Source: Verrucomicrobiales bacterium
Lineage (GTDB): Bacteria; Verrucomicrobiota; Verrucomicrobiia; Verrucomicrobiales; DEV007
Direction of reading: 5' to 3'
Assembly: GCA_013911195.1 (NCBI GenBank)
Contig: JACETS010000034.1
Coordinates: forward strand, 1 to 17,472
DNA: 17,472 nt
In this document: positions 1 to 8,673 of the stretch, in pieces
How the letters are laid out: each line of letters opens with the position of its first letter
Numbering within the stretch: the stretch's first letter is position 1
Made by a program: the position numbers and the translations under genes
Notes under the pieces: model-generated
Database searches by the model: none
Told to the model about the DNA's origin: nothing
What the model saw: only the letters and a program-made list of their open reading frames with translations

Positions 1-1
1 G

Positions 2-1231
2 TGTATCGCCGGTATTTATCCTGTTTGTAATTTAAGAAGCTACCCTGGGCTTGAAAGAGCTGCGCCTGCCTACAAAATGAGCGCAAGTGAATTGGCTAAC
101 AGTTTAAGTGAAAACAATCCAATTAATAGATTGCAAAACCTTGCAAAAGCTGATGTTCCTATATTTCACATTCATGGAAATGTAGACACCGTTGTTCCAT
201 TAAAATCAAATTCTGGAATCATTGCGAAAAGATATCAACGTTTCGGTGGAAACATGCAACTGGTTGTTCCTAAAGGTCAGGGGCATAACATGTGGGAAGG
301 CTTCTTTAAATGCGATGAACTTGTAAATTTTATCATTAATTGCGCCAAAGAAAATAAAGTAAACCCACCAAAGGCTAAATTACTTTGGAAAGGAGGTAAA
401 TTTACTGAAGGACCATCAGTATCCTCAGATGGTTCAGTGTATTTCTCCGACGTAGGAGCCAATTCAATTTATAAATATAATCCGAAAACCACAAAAGTGA
501 CAAACATCCGTCCATCGAGCGGTAGAGCAAATGGAATCATCTTTGATCATATGGAGAGACTAATAGCATGTGAAGGTGCAAATACTGAAGGACGAAGGAG
601 AATTTCAATTACAAAAAAAGATGGTAGTATAATCACTTTGACTGACAACTGGAAAGGCAAACGCCTAAATAGCCCCAATGATTTAGCAATAAATAAAAAA
701 AATAAATTAATCTACTTCACCGATCCTCGCTACGTAGGAAACGAGGAAAGAGAATTAGATTTTGAAGGCATCTTTATGGTTGATTTGAACGGCAAGACGA
801 GCCTTGCAACAAAGGACATTAAAAAACCTAATGGGATATTAGTCTCGGAGGACGGCAAAACGATTTTTGTTGCAGATCATGAAATAATTCCCAATGGATC
901 CAGAAAATTACTTTCCTTTTCAATCGAGCCCAATGGAGAACTTTCCAACAAGAAAGTGCTTCATGATTTTGAAGAGGAAAGAGGGATTGACGGTATGGCA
1001 CTAAGTCCAAACGGTGATATCTACGCCACCGCTGGAAGTGGAGAACATGCAGGAATCTATGTCTTCAGTCACGAGGGTGATCTACTTAGATTTATTCCTA
1101 TTCCAGGCGATCCTACTAACTGCACTTTTGGGCGTGGAAAAAATCAATGGACCCTCTACGTCACGGCACAAGCCCCTAGAGATGGAGAAACAAGAACTTA
1201 CGCTTTATACGAATTAGATTTGATCGAATAA
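2..1231 (+). CDS. Alpha/beta-hydrolase fused to SMP-30/gluconolactonase-like domain (5' end outside window)
   Basis: The reading frame is open from the first bases, so the gene starts before the window; the first in-window Met codon is at nt 77 and is probably internal. Numbering from that Met, residues 1-95 are the C-terminal part of an alpha/beta-hydrolase, with a likely triad Asp in HGNVD (D37) and His in GQGHNMW (H70). Residues about 100-384 form an SMP-30/gluconolactonase/LRE-type six-bladed propeller. The expected divalent-metal ligands can be picked out: E111 in the EGP motif, N201 in SPNDL, N252 in KPNG and D305 in GIDG. Family knowledge suggests hydrolysis of sugar lactones or esters, but the substrate is unknown. 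The nucleophile and any signal peptide lie outside the window. Fused hydrolase/SMP-30 proteins are, as I recall, found in Planctomycetes and Verrucomicrobia. The stop codon lies 4 bp from the stop of the convergent gene. Confidence 0.85.
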   Translation, partial: CIAGIYPVCNLRSYPGLERAAPAYKMSASELANSLSENNPINRLQNLAKADVPIFHIHGNVDTVVPLKSNSGIIAKRYQRFGGNMQLVVPKGQGHNMWEGFFKCDELVNFIINCAKENKVNPPKAKLLWKGGKFTEGPSVSSDGSVYFSDVGANSIYKYNPKTTKVTNIRPSSGRANGIIFDHMERLIACEGANTEGRRRISITKKDGSIITLTDNWKGKRLNSPNDLAINKKNKLIYFTDPRYVGNEERELDFEGIFMVDLNGKTSLATKDIKKPNGILVSEDGKTIFVADHEIIPNGSRKLLSFSIEPNGELSNKKVLHDFEEERGIDGMALSPNGDIYATAGSGEHAGIYVFSHEGDLLRFIPIPGDPTNCTFGRGKNQWTLYVTAQAPRDGETRTYALYELDLIE

Positions 1232-1235
1232 ATTA

Positions 1236-3053
1236 TCATCTTCGACCATTGAATTTAACAAGACTATGAAGCACTTCCTTTATGGTCTCATTCTGTTGAT
1301 AAAAATCGGAACCAAATATTATGACCCAGCCACGGTCTACTTTTCTCCCAAGCAAAATACCTGAATCCACTCCGCCTTGCGCCTGCCCCCAAACTTCCCA
1401 TGGATCAGATCTTCGATAATAATAACTAGCGTTAACATTTTTTATAAAACCATCGAGTTTAATTCCTGTCTTCTTTCCTTCTTCAGTTAATTCCCAACCA
1501 GCGGCAGCAGGGCCTGAGCTTAATCGGCCAAATCCACACTCGTTGAGAAACGACAATGCTTCACCAGTTGGGCTAAGAAAAATAATATTTCCTCCCCTCT
1601 TTAGATGACCTCGCATTGTTTCCTGCCAAGTCGGACAACCACGACCCTCCACTTCCATAGATTCTTTCATTTTAGTTCGTCTAAATCCTTCCATTTCTGG
1701 AACAAGAAGGACCCTCGAACGCTTGAGGGTCCGAACAAAATCTGGATCGGGCACTTTTGCAAAACTTCTTAACAACTTTCTCTGAGGAATTCTTCCCTCC
1801 AAAGAGTTTACAGTTTTCAGATACTCGTCATCCTCATCAGAATAACCTCCCCATACAAGCACTGGAGCAGATGAAGGTAATCCTTCTTGTCCGAAGTTGA
1901 GCGATTCCACTGAACCTCGGGGAATAGAGATACCATCTTTACCTAGGGCAGAGATGATAACTTCGTTCTCATTAACTTGTACCTTATCAGCCCATAACAT
2001 GCCGACTGGAGAGAGAGAGACTAAATTTCTAATTTTAGGTTCAGCTATTTCAACTTTAATTTCTTCAGTTTCGTTGACTTCAATTTTATCATCTTGTGGA
2101 AGCTTGTTATTACCGTCCTGTTCAATTTTTATCTCTTGAGCTAACTGCCTTTCAACCTCCTCGAGAGTTTCTTGAGAGGCCGGAAATACAAGGGAATTTA
2201 CCAATGACAAAGGAACTTCAGAAGAGAGTATTGGACTAGATATTCTCAACCAGTTATCCGAGTCAAGAGAAGGAAGCAACTGACCTGCAATGACTTCTCC
2301 TGTCGACAGAGAAGCAATATGTTTTTTGGGAAACTCTGGGAAAGAGTAATCGGGGCTTCCATCCGGAACTTTCTCCCTATCAATTCTAATTATTTCATTA
2401 ATAGGAAGAGGAATGGATAATTCTGTATTTTTTAGAAACAGAATTAACGATTCCTCATTCAGACTAGTGGGCTCTCCAATCAACTCTGAACCATCACGTA
2501 ATAAAACGCGAAAATCATTATCACCGACAATGATGTCTTCAACTCCATTCGGAATAATATTTCTTGTAACTGACGTCACCTGATTCATTGGAATATTGAT
2601 TATTTCATTAGCTCCAATTGTCGGTAGCAGAGATAGGTATTTGTTATTAATTTCAAGCAACTCACCTGATATAGAAATTTCAACAAGGACAGGAGCATTA
2701 ATATCATCCTCCTCTTTTTTATCTAGATTTGAATCATCCTTATCTTTAAGAAGTGGAACAACTTTATCCTCTACCTGTTTTTTAAGATCTTTTATTCTAT
2801 CAATCAGACCACCCAATATTTTACCATTCTCTTTATTCCCTTCTTTTTCAGCTGCTTCACGCTCCCTCCTAATTTTTTCCTTTAATTCATCTTTTCGGGA
2901 TTTAATGAGTTCTTCAGTAGGTTTTTTCTCAATAACAATATCGACTTTCCATTGATTAATTCTCTCTTCTGAATACAACTCCAAAGACAAGATTCCTTGA
3001 AAAAAAACCGCACACAAAGTAACCAGAGCTAAATTAACTTTTTTAATGAACAT
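1236..3053 (-). CDS. Secreted protein with K/E-rich helix, four repeated beta modules and amidotransferase-like C-terminal domain
   Basis: I do not recognise a named family. The 605-residue product opens with a signal-peptide-like segment (residues 1-24). A highly charged, probably coiled-coil region rich in K and E follows (about 45-118). Four related beta-rich modules of about 45 residues lie at roughly 121-165, 181-226, 247-292 and 344-389. Their pattern is a [DT]G-containing hairpin, a stretch of alternating hydrophobics, then an I-P or P-L turn leading to a hydrophobic strand (for example IPLPINEIIRI). This pattern resembles Sm-like modules in planctomycete/verrucomicrobial secreted proteins. 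Residues about 395-605 look like a Rossmann or class-I-amidotransferase-like domain (strands VLLVPE and GGNIIFLSP, and near the end GWVIIFGSDFY), but I see no catalytic Cys-His pair. The ATG overlaps the end of the upstream gene by 11 nt, suggesting translational coupling and a shared function. Function is unknown. Confidence 0.8.
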   Translation of the reverse strand: MFIKKVNLALVTLCAVFFQGILSLELYSEERINQWKVDIVIEKKPTEELIKSRKDELKEKIRREREAAEKEGNKENGKILGGLIDRIKDLKKQVEDKVVPLLKDKDDSNLDKKEEDDINAPVLVEISISGELLEINNKYLSLLPTIGANEIINIPMNQVTSVTRNIIPNGVEDIIVGDNDFRVLLRDGSELIGEPTSLNEESLILFLKNTELSIPLPINEIIRIDREKVPDGSPDYSFPEFPKKHIASLSTGEVIAGQLLPSLDSDNWLRISSPILSSEVPLSLVNSLVFPASQETLEEVERQLAQEIKIEQDGNNKLPQDDKIEVNETEEIKVEIAEPKIRNLVSLSPVGMLWADKVQVNENEVIISALGKDGISIPRGSVESLNFGQEGLPSSAPVLVWGGYSDEDDEYLKTVNSLEGRIPQRKLLRSFAKVPDPDFVRTLKRSRVLLVPEMEGFRRTKMKESMEVEGRGCPTWQETMRGHLKRGGNIIFLSPTGEALSFLNECGFGRLSSGPAAAGWELTEEGKKTGIKLDGFIKNVNASYYYRRSDPWEVWGQAQGGVDSGILLGRKVDRGWVIIFGSDFYQQNETIKEVLHSLVKFNGRR

Positions 3054-4803
3054 GCAATGTCGTTATCGGAGTTTTTAGCCAAACCTTTATCGCATAGCCA
3101 CCTGGTGTGTATTCAGCGAGTCCCTTTTCAGTACCAATTAAAGTATTCCCGTTAGGCAATTTAACTGATGAAGTAATTGTTTTAACACCTCGAGGTTGAA
3201 TACTGGAGATTACCTCTTTTCCATCGGGAGAGAATTCAACAAGTTCAACCTCAGCAATTATCTCCTCAGTATCCGTTTTCTTTTTTTCAAGATCTAAAAC
3301 AACAGACAAATTACCATTTTGATATCGATAAGCACTTTTTGGTTTATTGAGCCCATCAAGACTCCAAATAAGTTCACCATTTGAATTATACTCAGCAACC
3401 TTTCCTTCATCAGCATGTGCACATAAAAACCGATCCTGACTTAAACCGTGGAAACCGTTTACAGGAGATGAAAACTCCCATGTTTTTAATGTTCTTCCTA
3501 AAATATCCATGATGGTTGCTTTTGATCCAGAAGTAGAAACAATCTGGCCATTTTCAAGAAGGGCTGCACCTGAACTTACAGACATACCATTAACACTCCA
3601 CAACGGAGTTCCATCAAATGAAAACACTGAAATTGAACCCCCTAGTTTTGGTCCTCCGCTTACGACAATATTTCCAGAAAAATAATCAAAAGTAAGCTGA
3701 CCACTTGTCGAACCAGACAAGGATGATACTAGGGCATCATTTTCACTCTTTGTACCACTAGTTGTAAATAGATTATATTTCCCCCCCTTACTGGATCCTT
3801 TACCAACGATCACTCGATAACTTTCTGAAGCTTTTACTCGAGACCAATCAGCTTTGGCCTGATTGAAATCTTTTTCTTTTATATGCTTCCTCCACAAAAG
3901 AATGGATCTTTGTCTAAGTTCGTTTGAATCATAGGCTGCAAACCCAAAATCTTTTTTGAAAAATAATTTCAAAAGACGAGCAGACTCGTGTCTCACATTT
4001 AAGTCAGCTGAATTAAGTGAATCTATCAAACCTTCAATATTAAAATTGTCAGAGTAAAGCATTTTACCTCTTAAATTTGCGAATATTACCAAGGGTTCAT
4101 TTGCTTCAATACCTTTTCCCATCGAACCAAGCACAAAAGCACTTATCTGCCGCCTAGATGGAGATGAATTTTCTAACTCCTTAATTAATTTAGAAACATC
4201 ATCTTTGGAAGCGCAACGAACAGCGGCACTTTCCATAGCCCTAAACAATTTTCGATATATTTTTGGATCAAAAGTTGAACTAGTCACCAACAAGGAATCA
4301 AGATCTAGATTTTTAAAATCAACTAAATCACTACCTAAAACATGATAAAGGACATCAGTATATCGTTTTTTAGAACGGACATTTAATATTGCCTGAATCC
4401 TTCTGGACATCTCAATACTGAGTTCCTCATCTAAATTAACCAGTAAATGACCAATTGGAGATTCATGCATAGCAAGCTTCTTTGAAGCTTCATTTCTTTT
4501 TCTGAAATCATCACTGTCGAGGTCAATAATCAGCTGGGAAACCTCATCAAGCTGATTCTGACTAAACAAAAGAGACTTAATGTTTTCGATAAATGAATCC
4601 GAAAGAGGATCAAAGCCGATGTCCCTGAGAATAGAATCGCCTACATCTAAATTATCCTCTTCATCATTTTCAGACTCCCCATCAGAGTTCTTTTCTTCAA
4701 CAACTTCCTTTTCTTTCTGGGCCGACAACTCAAATGAAGGATAAAAAGTAATGGCCAGGGCCAAAACAAAAAAACGCCAAAGTGTCAGGTTTGAATTAAT
4801 CAA
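3043..4803 (-). CDS. Secreted HEAT-like / beta-propeller protein of unknown function
   Basis: The 586-residue product has a signal peptide (about 1-28, ending in LSA) and an acidic low-complexity stretch (about 30-55). An alpha-helical region with HEAT-like repeats follows (about 85-310); the segment DLDSDDFRKRNEASKKL at 94-110 matches the repeat typical of verrucomicrobial/planctomycete HEAT proteins. A C-terminal PQQ/WD-like propeller (about 340-586) has blades such as FSFDGTPLWSV, YNSNGELIWSL and LPNGNTLIGT. The start is TTG at 4803: an in-frame TAA sits six codons upstream, no ATG or GTG lies between, and TTG gives a good signal peptide. No Shine-Dalgarno is visible. It lies 104 bp downstream of rpsP and overlaps the next gene by 11 nt, so the two secreted products are probably co-translated. 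A structural or binding role in the cell envelope is inference. Confidence 0.8.
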   Translation of the reverse strand: MINSNLTLWRFFVLALAITFYPSFELSAQKEKEVVEEKNSDGESENDEEDNLDVGDSILRDIGFDPLSDSFIENIKSLLFSQNQLDEVSQLIIDLDSDDFRKRNEASKKLAMHESPIGHLLVNLDEELSIEMSRRIQAILNVRSKKRYTDVLYHVLGSDLVDFKNLDLDSLLVTSSTFDPKIYRKLFRAMESAAVRCASKDDVSKLIKELENSSPSRRQISAFVLGSMGKGIEANEPLVIFANLRGKMLYSDNFNIEGLIDSLNSADLNVRHESARLLKLFFKKDFGFAAYDSNELRQRSILLWRKHIKEKDFNQAKADWSRVKASESYRVIVGKGSSKGGKYNLFTTSGTKSENDALVSSLSGSTSGQLTFDYFSGNIVVSGGPKLGGSISVFSFDGTPLWSVNGMSVSSGAALLENGQIVSTSGSKATIMDILGRTLKTWEFSSPVNGFHGLSQDRFLCAHADEGKVAEYNSNGELIWSLDGLNKPKSAYRYQNGNLSVVLDLEKKKTDTEEIIAEVELVEFSPDGKEVISSIQPRGVKTITSSVKLPNGNTLIGTEKGLAEYTPGGYAIKVWLKTPITTLHVH

Positions 4804-4907
4804 GAAAACGAAGATAACTTAATAAGTCGATGCTATCAAGGAATCCTGTTATGGCTCAATCCAGAAAATCGGCCAGGTTGGTTAATTCTAAAGTTTTTGG
4901 TGAAAAC

Positions 4908-5156
4908 CTATTCAGAAGACGATTTTCTAGCCTTTTTGATTAGGCTGCTCACAGTAGAACTTGGCTTCGCTCCGTCTCCGATCCATTTATCAACTTTTTC
5001 GAGATCAATTTTATATGAGTCCTCTTGCATTGGATTATAATTTCCTACCTGCTCAATGAATCGGCCGTCGCGAGGTGAACGCGAATCAGCTACGACTACT
5101 TTATAATAAGGGCGGTCTTTGGATCCTTCTCTTCTTAAACGTATGACAACAGCCAT
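4908..5156 (-). CDS. rpsP: 30S ribosomal protein S16
   Basis: This 82-residue protein matches bacterial S16 over its full length: the N-terminal VVIRLRREGSKDRPYYKVVVADSRSPRDGRFIEQVGNYNP region is diagnostic, followed by a short Lys/Ser-rich tail. S16 is a primary-binding protein of the small subunit and is needed for 30S assembly. The ATG at 5156 is the only sensible start. Just upstream is AT-rich sequence without a Shine-Dalgarno. It follows ffh by 106 bp on the same strand, an order known in many bacteria. The usual next genes (rimM, trmD, rplS) are not here; instead a secreted HEAT/propeller gene follows. Confidence 0.98.
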   Translation of the reverse strand: MAVVIRLRREGSKDRPYYKVVVADSRSPRDGRFIEQVGNYNPMQEDSYKIDLEKVDKWIGDGAKPSSTVSSLIKKARKSSSE

Positions 5157-5262
5157 GATTTTTTCTAATTTATACTGAATACTTTATTTAGCACTCTATA
5201 AGGGGCGCTTAATTTGACCCTTTTTCATGAATTGCCAAGAAATATTTCAACTACTTTTAACT

Positions 5263-6633
5263 TTAAAATTTCATCCCTTTAGGAAAATTGCCCCCTAAAT
5301 CGCCAAGATCCATGCCTGGACCGCCGAATTGAGACAGCATTTTCTTCATTTTCCCCTTACTTTTCATCATTTTCCTCATCTGTCCGAACTGTTTAAGGAA
5401 CTGATTAACTTGGGTTATACTATTTCCACTTCCTTTAGCAATTCTTAACCGTCTTTTACCATTTAGTATTTCTGGCCTCTCTCGCTCCTTAAGAGTCATG
5501 GATAAAACAATTGCTTCGATTCTTTTAAGCTTTTTATCATCCATTGCCCCTGCCAAACCTTTGAGCTTAGAAGCCCCTGGAATCATTCCCAGGATTCCCT
5601 CCAAAGGCCCCATCTTCTGCATCATCTTCATCTGGGCAAGAAAATCGTTGAAATCGAAAGTGGATTTTTTCATCCTCTCAGCCATTCGCATAGCATCTTT
5701 TTCATCGATTGCCTCTGCTGCTTTCTCAACCAAACCAACGACATCTCCCATCCCAAGAATTCTTTCAGCTAATCTAGATGGAACAAAAACATCTAGATTC
5801 TCCAATTTTTCGCCTTCACCAATATACTTAATCGGCTTACCTGTCACGGAGCGCATTGAAAGAGCTGCTCCACCTCTTGCATCACCGTCTAGCTTAGTTA
5901 AAACAATTCCAGTCAATCCTACTGCTTCATCAAAATGAGTAGCCACGCTGACTGACTGCTGTCCAGTCGCTGCATCTGCCACCAGTAAAGTTTCCTTTGG
6001 CTTCAAAAATTCACATAAATTTTTCAGCTCCTTGATCAACTCGTGATCTATCTCTTGGCGACCAGCTGTATCAAAAATAAGAACATTGCCGGACTGCGTC
6101 TCGGCCCATGAGATCGCTTTCTTAGCCACTTTCACCACATCCTTTTCTCCAGTATCAGCACGATAAACAGGAACATCAATTTCCTTAGCAAGCGTTGCTA
6201 ATTGCTCAACGGCTGCAGGACGATACAAATCACATGCAACTAATATAGGCTTACGCCCTTCCTTCTTTAGCCTTAAAGCCAGTTTCCCGGAAGTCGTTGT
6301 CTTACCGGCTCCGTTCAAGCCGCACATTACAATCCTTGCGGGTGGATTGAGATCTAAAGGAGCAGCATCACCTCCTAGCAAATCGACTAAAGCATCCTGA
6401 AATACTTTAACGACCTGTTGTCCCGGAGTAATACTTTTTAAAACCTTCTCCCCTAGTGCCTCTTCTTTGACCTTTGCGATAAATTCCTTCGCAACCGAAA
6501 AATCAACGTCTGCCTCTAAAAGAGACATACGAATTTCACGCATTGCGTCAGAAATGTTTTTTTCAGATATCTTTCCTTGCCCTTTGAGCTTCTTAAATAC
6601 GCCTTCTAGGCCATCTGATAATTGTGAAAACAT
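5263..6633 (-). CDS. ffh: Signal recognition particle protein Ffh (SRP54 GTPase)
   Basis: The 456-residue protein has the full SRP54 architecture. The N-domain helical bundle covers about 1-95. The G domain includes P-loop GLNGAGKTT (about 105-113), DLYRPAAVEQL (135-145), DTAGRQEID (188-196) and TKLDGDARGG (246-255). The methionine-rich M domain runs from about 295 to 456 (FLAQMKMMQKMGPLEGILGMIPG, then the RNA-contact region RRLRIAKGSG and an M/K/G-rich tail). It binds SRP RNA and signal sequences of nascent chains and docks with FtsY at the membrane. P-loop and DTAGR-loop residues differ slightly from the E. coli consensus (GLNGAGKT and DTAGRQEID), which I take as lineage variation. ATG start at 6633 without a clear Shine-Dalgarno. 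No SRP RNA gene was seen nearby. Confidence 0.98.
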   Translation of the reverse strand: MFSQLSDGLEGVFKKLKGQGKISEKNISDAMREIRMSLLEADVDFSVAKEFIAKVKEEALGEKVLKSITPGQQVVKVFQDALVDLLGGDAAPLDLNPPARIVMCGLNGAGKTTTSGKLALRLKKEGRKPILVACDLYRPAAVEQLATLAKEIDVPVYRADTGEKDVVKVAKKAISWAETQSGNVLIFDTAGRQEIDHELIKELKNLCEFLKPKETLLVADAATGQQSVSVATHFDEAVGLTGIVLTKLDGDARGGAALSMRSVTGKPIKYIGEGEKLENLDVFVPSRLAERILGMGDVVGLVEKAAEAIDEKDAMRMAERMKKSTFDFNDFLAQMKMMQKMGPLEGILGMIPGASKLKGLAGAMDDKKLKRIEAIVLSMTLKERERPEILNGKRRLRIAKGSGNSITQVNQFLKQFGQMRKMMKSKGKMKKMLSQFGGPGMDLGDLGGNFPKGMKF

Positions 6634-6692
6634 TTAATTAGTGTCGGCTTTTCAGGGGAAGATGCAAGAGCATCCGGTAATTCAATAAAATA

Positions 6693-8534
6693 CTACTTAG
6701 TGACTTTAATATTAAGGTCAGATGCAGCCTTTTTTATAACGTTGCCAATATAGTTTTCCCCGTAAGCTCCAATCTTTGCAGAATCTCCTATTTTTGCAAT
6801 TCGCGTCACAGCGTCTTTGGCACTTTCATCCATATGATCAAGAACATTCATTGCTCTTAATCGATGAAATTGATTTTTTTCTGACAGTATCTTTTCAAGA
6901 ACTGGCACCGCTTTTTCAGACTCACCTATATTAAAAAGAGCGTGAGCCGAAGCTGTCCTGACATCTGGGGAGGTATCTTTTAATAAATTAAGTAAATCCT
7001 TTTTTAAAGTTTTGGATTCTTTCCCAACAATAATACATCCAGTAGCTGCCCAATAACGAATGGCTGAATCTTTATGACCCATCATTTCTTTGAGTTTAGA
7101 AAGAGACGCTTGATCGGCTTTAGTCGCAAAGTCTGCAGCTTTCTTGATTTTTGCTAATGGATATTTCGAATTATTTTTACCTAACTCGTAGGGGGTTAAT
7201 TTACCTCGCCGCTCATGCATTTCACCTTCGGGTAAAAATCCTAGGTCTCTAATTTCCATCTGCCATCTATGGAGCTCAGCTGCCAAACGCTCTCGGTGAG
7301 AAGCGTGAGATTGACTATTAGCAAGATTATTGACCTCATGAGGATCTTTAAGCGTATCATAAAATTCTACAGGAGGCTTGGTCTTCCAAAAAGCACTTTG
7401 GATGTCATTAAGTTTACCTTGATCAAACATTTCTTTCCAAATTCTAGTCGTATCCGTTTGAAACATATATGCAATAAACTGACCATATATTTGATGAGGA
7501 TTATAATTTCTTATATACTTATATCTTTTATCTCTCACCGCACGAACCATATCATAGCGCTCATCCATTCTTCCTCGAAAAGCATGAATAAATTCCCGAG
7601 GCTTTTCAGAATGCATACCCAGGAAAGCTTTGCCGTGCATGTTTTTTGGAGGATCAATTCCTGCCAAACTGAGCGCTGTAGGACCGAGATCCACAAAACT
7701 AACAAGCCTGTCTGTTTTTGCACCTGGCTGCACCTCACGTAATTCTTTCCATTTTTCTGGAATACGCACTAAAAGAGGGATATGAATGCCTGAATCCCAA
7801 AGCCATCTTTTATGCCTAGGCATACCAGAACCATGGTCTCCATAATAAAAGACAATCGTATTTTCAGTCAAACCGGCCTCGTCCAATTCTTTCAAGGTCT
7901 TGGCTACTAATCCATCAAGCTTAGTAATGTTTGCGTGATACTGAGCCCAATCCCTTTTGGTTTCACGAATATTAGGGTGATACGGTGGTATAGAGGCATC
8001 TTTAATTTTGTGATGAGGAAAGGATTTTTCTCTTAGTCTGATTTTACTTTCATGAGAAATGGTATGATTAAAAATTGCAAAAAATGGCTTTCCTTTGGGC
8101 GCGTTTTTCCAATGCGCTTTCCTACCAGATTCATCCCATGCCCCCTGAGGCTTAACGAGGTTATAATCTTCCTTGGAATTATTCGTACAGTAGTACCCTG
8201 CACCTCTCAAATGATGGGAATAAAATTTAATTCCACTTGGCAGTTCAGCTCGACTCCTCATATGCTGACTGCCTAATGAAGGTGGGTACATCCCAGTAAT
8301 AATTGTTGATCGAGCAGGAGCACATACTCCCGCAGTGGCGAATGCATTAGTGTATATGGCACTTTCTTCAGCCAAATTGTCCAATGCTGGAGTGTGAGCA
8401 TAATCCACTCCATAGGCCCCAAGGTCTGGGCCATTATCCTCACTAGTAATCCAAAGAATATTAGGTCTCTGATCAGCTAACAGGGCTGAGTTTAGAAAAA
8501 GAAATGATAAGATTAAGGTAATTTTATTTTTCAC
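6693..8534 (-). CDS. Secreted type I sulfatase (heparan N-sulfatase-like) with C-terminal HEAT repeats
   Basis: The 613-residue protein has a signal peptide (1-20, ending LLA|D) and a type I sulfatase domain (about 22-440). The formylglycine signature is CAPAR (C71, R75), the Cys type that needs maturation by formylglycine-generating enzyme or an anaerobic equivalent. Metal or active-site candidates are E32/D33 and D233/H234 (YGDHG), with K242 in HKRW. The layout resembles SGSH-like sulfatases, so sulfated glycosaminoglycan- or algal-type glycans are plausible substrates; the exact substrate cannot be read. Residues about 475-590 form HEAT-like repeats (for example SPDVRTASAHALFNIGESEKA). The start is GTG at 8534. 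It is separated from the upstream phosphatase gene by a terminator, so it needs its own promoter, which I could not identify. It lies 59 bp upstream of ffh. Confidence 0.93.
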   Translation of the reverse strand: MKNKITLILSFLFLNSALLADQRPNILWITSEDNGPDLGAYGVDYAHTPALDNLAEESAIYTNAFATAGVCAPARSTIITGMYPPSLGSQHMRSRAELPSGIKFYSHHLRGAGYYCTNNSKEDYNLVKPQGAWDESGRKAHWKNAPKGKPFFAIFNHTISHESKIRLREKSFPHHKIKDASIPPYHPNIRETKRDWAQYHANITKLDGLVAKTLKELDEAGLTENTIVFYYGDHGSGMPRHKRWLWDSGIHIPLLVRIPEKWKELREVQPGAKTDRLVSFVDLGPTALSLAGIDPPKNMHGKAFLGMHSEKPREFIHAFRGRMDERYDMVRAVRDKRYKYIRNYNPHQIYGQFIAYMFQTDTTRIWKEMFDQGKLNDIQSAFWKTKPPVEFYDTLKDPHEVNNLANSQSHASHRERLAAELHRWQMEIRDLGFLPEGEMHERRGKLTPYELGKNNSKYPLAKIKKAADFATKADQASLSKLKEMMGHKDSAIRYWAATGCIIVGKESKTLKKDLLNLLKDTSPDVRTASAHALFNIGESEKAVPVLEKILSEKNQFHRLRAMNVLDHMDESAKDAVTRIAKIGDSAKIGAYGENYIGNVIKKAASDLNIKVTK

Positions 8535-8576
8535 CCTCTCAGATTAGACCATTGAGCCCAGTTGTCGAATCAAGAG

Positions 8577-8613
8577 AAAAAAAACCGGTGACCTCCCTTC
8601 GGAAGATCACCGG
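8577..8613 (-). terminator. Rho-independent terminator of the large phosphatase gene
   Basis: Read on the minus strand, 8613-8585 folds into a hairpin of about 13 pairs (arms CCGGTGATCTTCC and GGAGGTCACCGG plus one G, with two G-U pairs) closed by a GAAG tetraloop. Eight T residues follow (8584-8577). It sits 61-97 bp after the phosphatase stop and before the sulfatase GTG, so it should end the phosphatase transcript. A second, weaker GC-rich inverted repeat (GCCG...CGGC, about 8625-8642) lies between the stop codon and this hairpin. Confidence 0.88.
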
Positions 8614-8673
8614 ATAACTGCTTAGCCGCCGGGGGAAACGGCACGCTTTTATTTAGGGTGTTTCAACATTATT

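Noticed and set aside
5157..5262. TTGGCA ... AAATTA as a sigma70 promoter for rpsP
   Set aside because: The spacing is 17 bp but the -10 matches poorly; not enough to call.
5498..5938. Open frame antisense to ffh
   Set aside because: Low-complexity Ser/Pro-rich translation in the opposite strand of a highly conserved gene, with no start signals or homology I recognise.
6634..6692. GATGC-TCTT-GCATC hairpin before ffh as a terminator
   Set aside because: Stem of only 5-6 bp and no T run after it on the minus strand.
7269..7742. Open frame antisense to the sulfatase gene
   Set aside because: Lies wholly within a coding frame with clear catalytic motifs and gives no recognisable protein.
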